NCBI GenBank assembly: GCA_002342785.1
Contig: DDQV01000072.1
Coordinates: forward strand, 1 to 32,477
Origin: Fusobacteriaceae bacterium UBA2433
GTDB taxonomy: Bacteria > Fusobacteriota > Fusobacteriia > Fusobacteriales > Fusobacteriaceae
Length of the DNA stretch: 32,477 nucleotides
Direction: 5' to 3'
Position numbers and translations under genes: made by a program
The notes under the pieces: model-generated
Databases searched by the model: none
What the model saw: the letters and a program-made list of their open reading frames with translations, nothing else
Told to the model about the DNA's origin: nothing
Shown here: piece after piece, positions 31,749 to 32,477 of the stretch
Layout: each line of letters begins with the position of its first letter
Position numbering within the stretch: the first letter of the stretch is position 1

Positions 31749-32477
31749 ATGATATACACCATTGTTGAATCTATCTTACCTATATTTTTAGTCATATTTA
31801 TAGGATGGATAGCTGGGAAAAGAAAAATTGTAGAATTTAAACACAGAAAATCATTAATTAATTTTGTTACTATAATCAGTTTGCCATTATTATTATTTGA
31901 AACCACTCTAAAAACTTCCATTGAAAGTTTTACTGATTTTAAAATTTTATCTATAATTTCTTTAGGATTATCTATTGCTTATTATACTTCATATTTTGCA
32001 TTCAAAATTTTTTTTAAAGTCAACCTAAATAAATTAGCTATTGCTTCTTTGACATCATCTTTTCCAAATGTTACATTTATGGGAATTCCTGTATTATTAA
32101 AATTATATGATGAAAGTGTTTTGATCATGATTATTTTAATGACTATTATAGCCAATGTTTTATTGGTTTCTTTTACTGTAATCAATATAGAAAATCATAA
32201 AAATAAAAATATTAATCCTATAAAACATCTATTAAAAATTTTCAATACACCAATGATATTAGCTCCTATTCTTGGATTGATTTTTTCTTATTTTAATATT
32301 AATTTCCCAGAAGTTTTTCATTCTGCTTTTTCACTTATTGGAAATACAGCACCTGCTGTAGCATTATTTGTTATGGGAATAGGTATTTCTAATTCTAAAT
32401 TAACTATCTCGAAAGAAATTAGTTTAATGATTTTTATAAAAAATATTATTACTCCTTTGATATTTTTTATTTTATTA
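31749..32477 (+). CDS. AEC-family (auxin efflux carrier/malate permease-like) transporter, 3' truncated
   Basis: 243 codons open to the window end (full members have about 300-310). It starts at ATG 31749 with AAAAGGAA about 10 nt upstream. The product begins MIYTIVESILPIFLVIFIGW and has seven or so predicted helices. Family hallmarks: ISLPLLLFETTLKTS, the SSFPNVTFMGIPVLL block (N-x2-F-x-G-x-P) and LIGNTAPAVALFVMG. Such proteins move malate, malonate or other organic acids. 71 bp after the reductase gene with no clear terminator, so possibly cotranscribed. Confidence 0.85.
   Translation, partial: MIYTIVESILPIFLVIFIGWIAGKRKIVEFKHRKSLINFVTIISLPLLLFETTLKTSIESFTDFKILSIISLGLSIAYYTSYFAFKIFFKVNLNKLAIASLTSSFPNVTFMGIPVLLKLYDESVLIMIILMTIIANVLLVSFTVINIENHKNKNINPIKHLLKIFNTPMILAPILGLIFSYFNINFPEVFHSAFSLIGNTAPAVALFVMGIGISNSKLTISKEISLMIFIKNIITPLIFFILL

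Noticed and set aside
1..32477. tRNA, rRNA or intact insertion sequence
   Set aside because: I saw no cloverleaf-like sequence, rRNA segment or transposase reading frame; without a folding or search tool a small RNA could still be missed.

Overview
The window is very AT-rich with dense, short-spaced operons, strong GGAGG ribosome sites and bacterial sigma70-type promoters. The gene complement (L-fucose catabolism with an ABC importer, a Na+-pumping Nqr-type complex, an A-type flavodiiron protein, pst-phoU) and the protein style fit an anaerobic low-GC bacterium. A member of the Fusobacteriota (Cetobacterium/Fusobacterium-like) is my best guess. This is inferred from gene content and composition; no rRNA or other phylogenetic marker is present.

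Layout. (1) 1-5300, accessory-looking: a truncated ornithine cyclodeaminase-family gene, a secreted thermonuclease, then about 670 bp without a gene that holds two 216-bp copies of a repeat. Next come a 53-aa ORF divergent from a DeoR-type regulator, two small Cys-rich proteins, a DinB-family protein, a third degenerate repeat copy and an HxlR regulator. (2) 5415-17223, L-fucose locus: a LacI-type repressor diverges from a kinase, fucI, fucU, fucA, a complete ribose-type ABC importer (ATPase, permease, lipoprotein), fucO and a second FGGY kinase. Operators for the repressor lie in the divergent region. The first kinase seems to start at AUU. (3) 17328-18241: a lone pilin-like gene and an 80-aa Cys-rich protein. 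(4) 18278-22098, minus strand: nqrB-C-D-E-F with all cofactor-binding residues but without nqrA, and with a short, RnfD-like NqrB. This is the most unusual system here. (5) 22421-25462: a tiny membrane ORF, a CPA1 cation/proton antiporter and a flavodiiron protein. (6) 25725-30634: pstS-pstC-pstA-pstB-phoU plus a PhoB-like response regulator without a sensor kinase. A helically phased TTTACAT array lies in front and two hairpins separate pstS from pstC. (7) 30754-end: a ketopantoate reductase-family gene and a truncated AEC-family transporter.

How it fits together. Fucose (or D-arabinose) would enter through the ABC system and be isomerised, phosphorylated and cleaved. FucO would reduce L-lactaldehyde with NADH. 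The Nqr-like complex would oxidise NADH and, together with the antiporter, handle Na+/H+/K+ gradients; its electron acceptor is unclear without NqrA. The flavodiiron protein would reduce O2 or NO. These links are inference from gene content.
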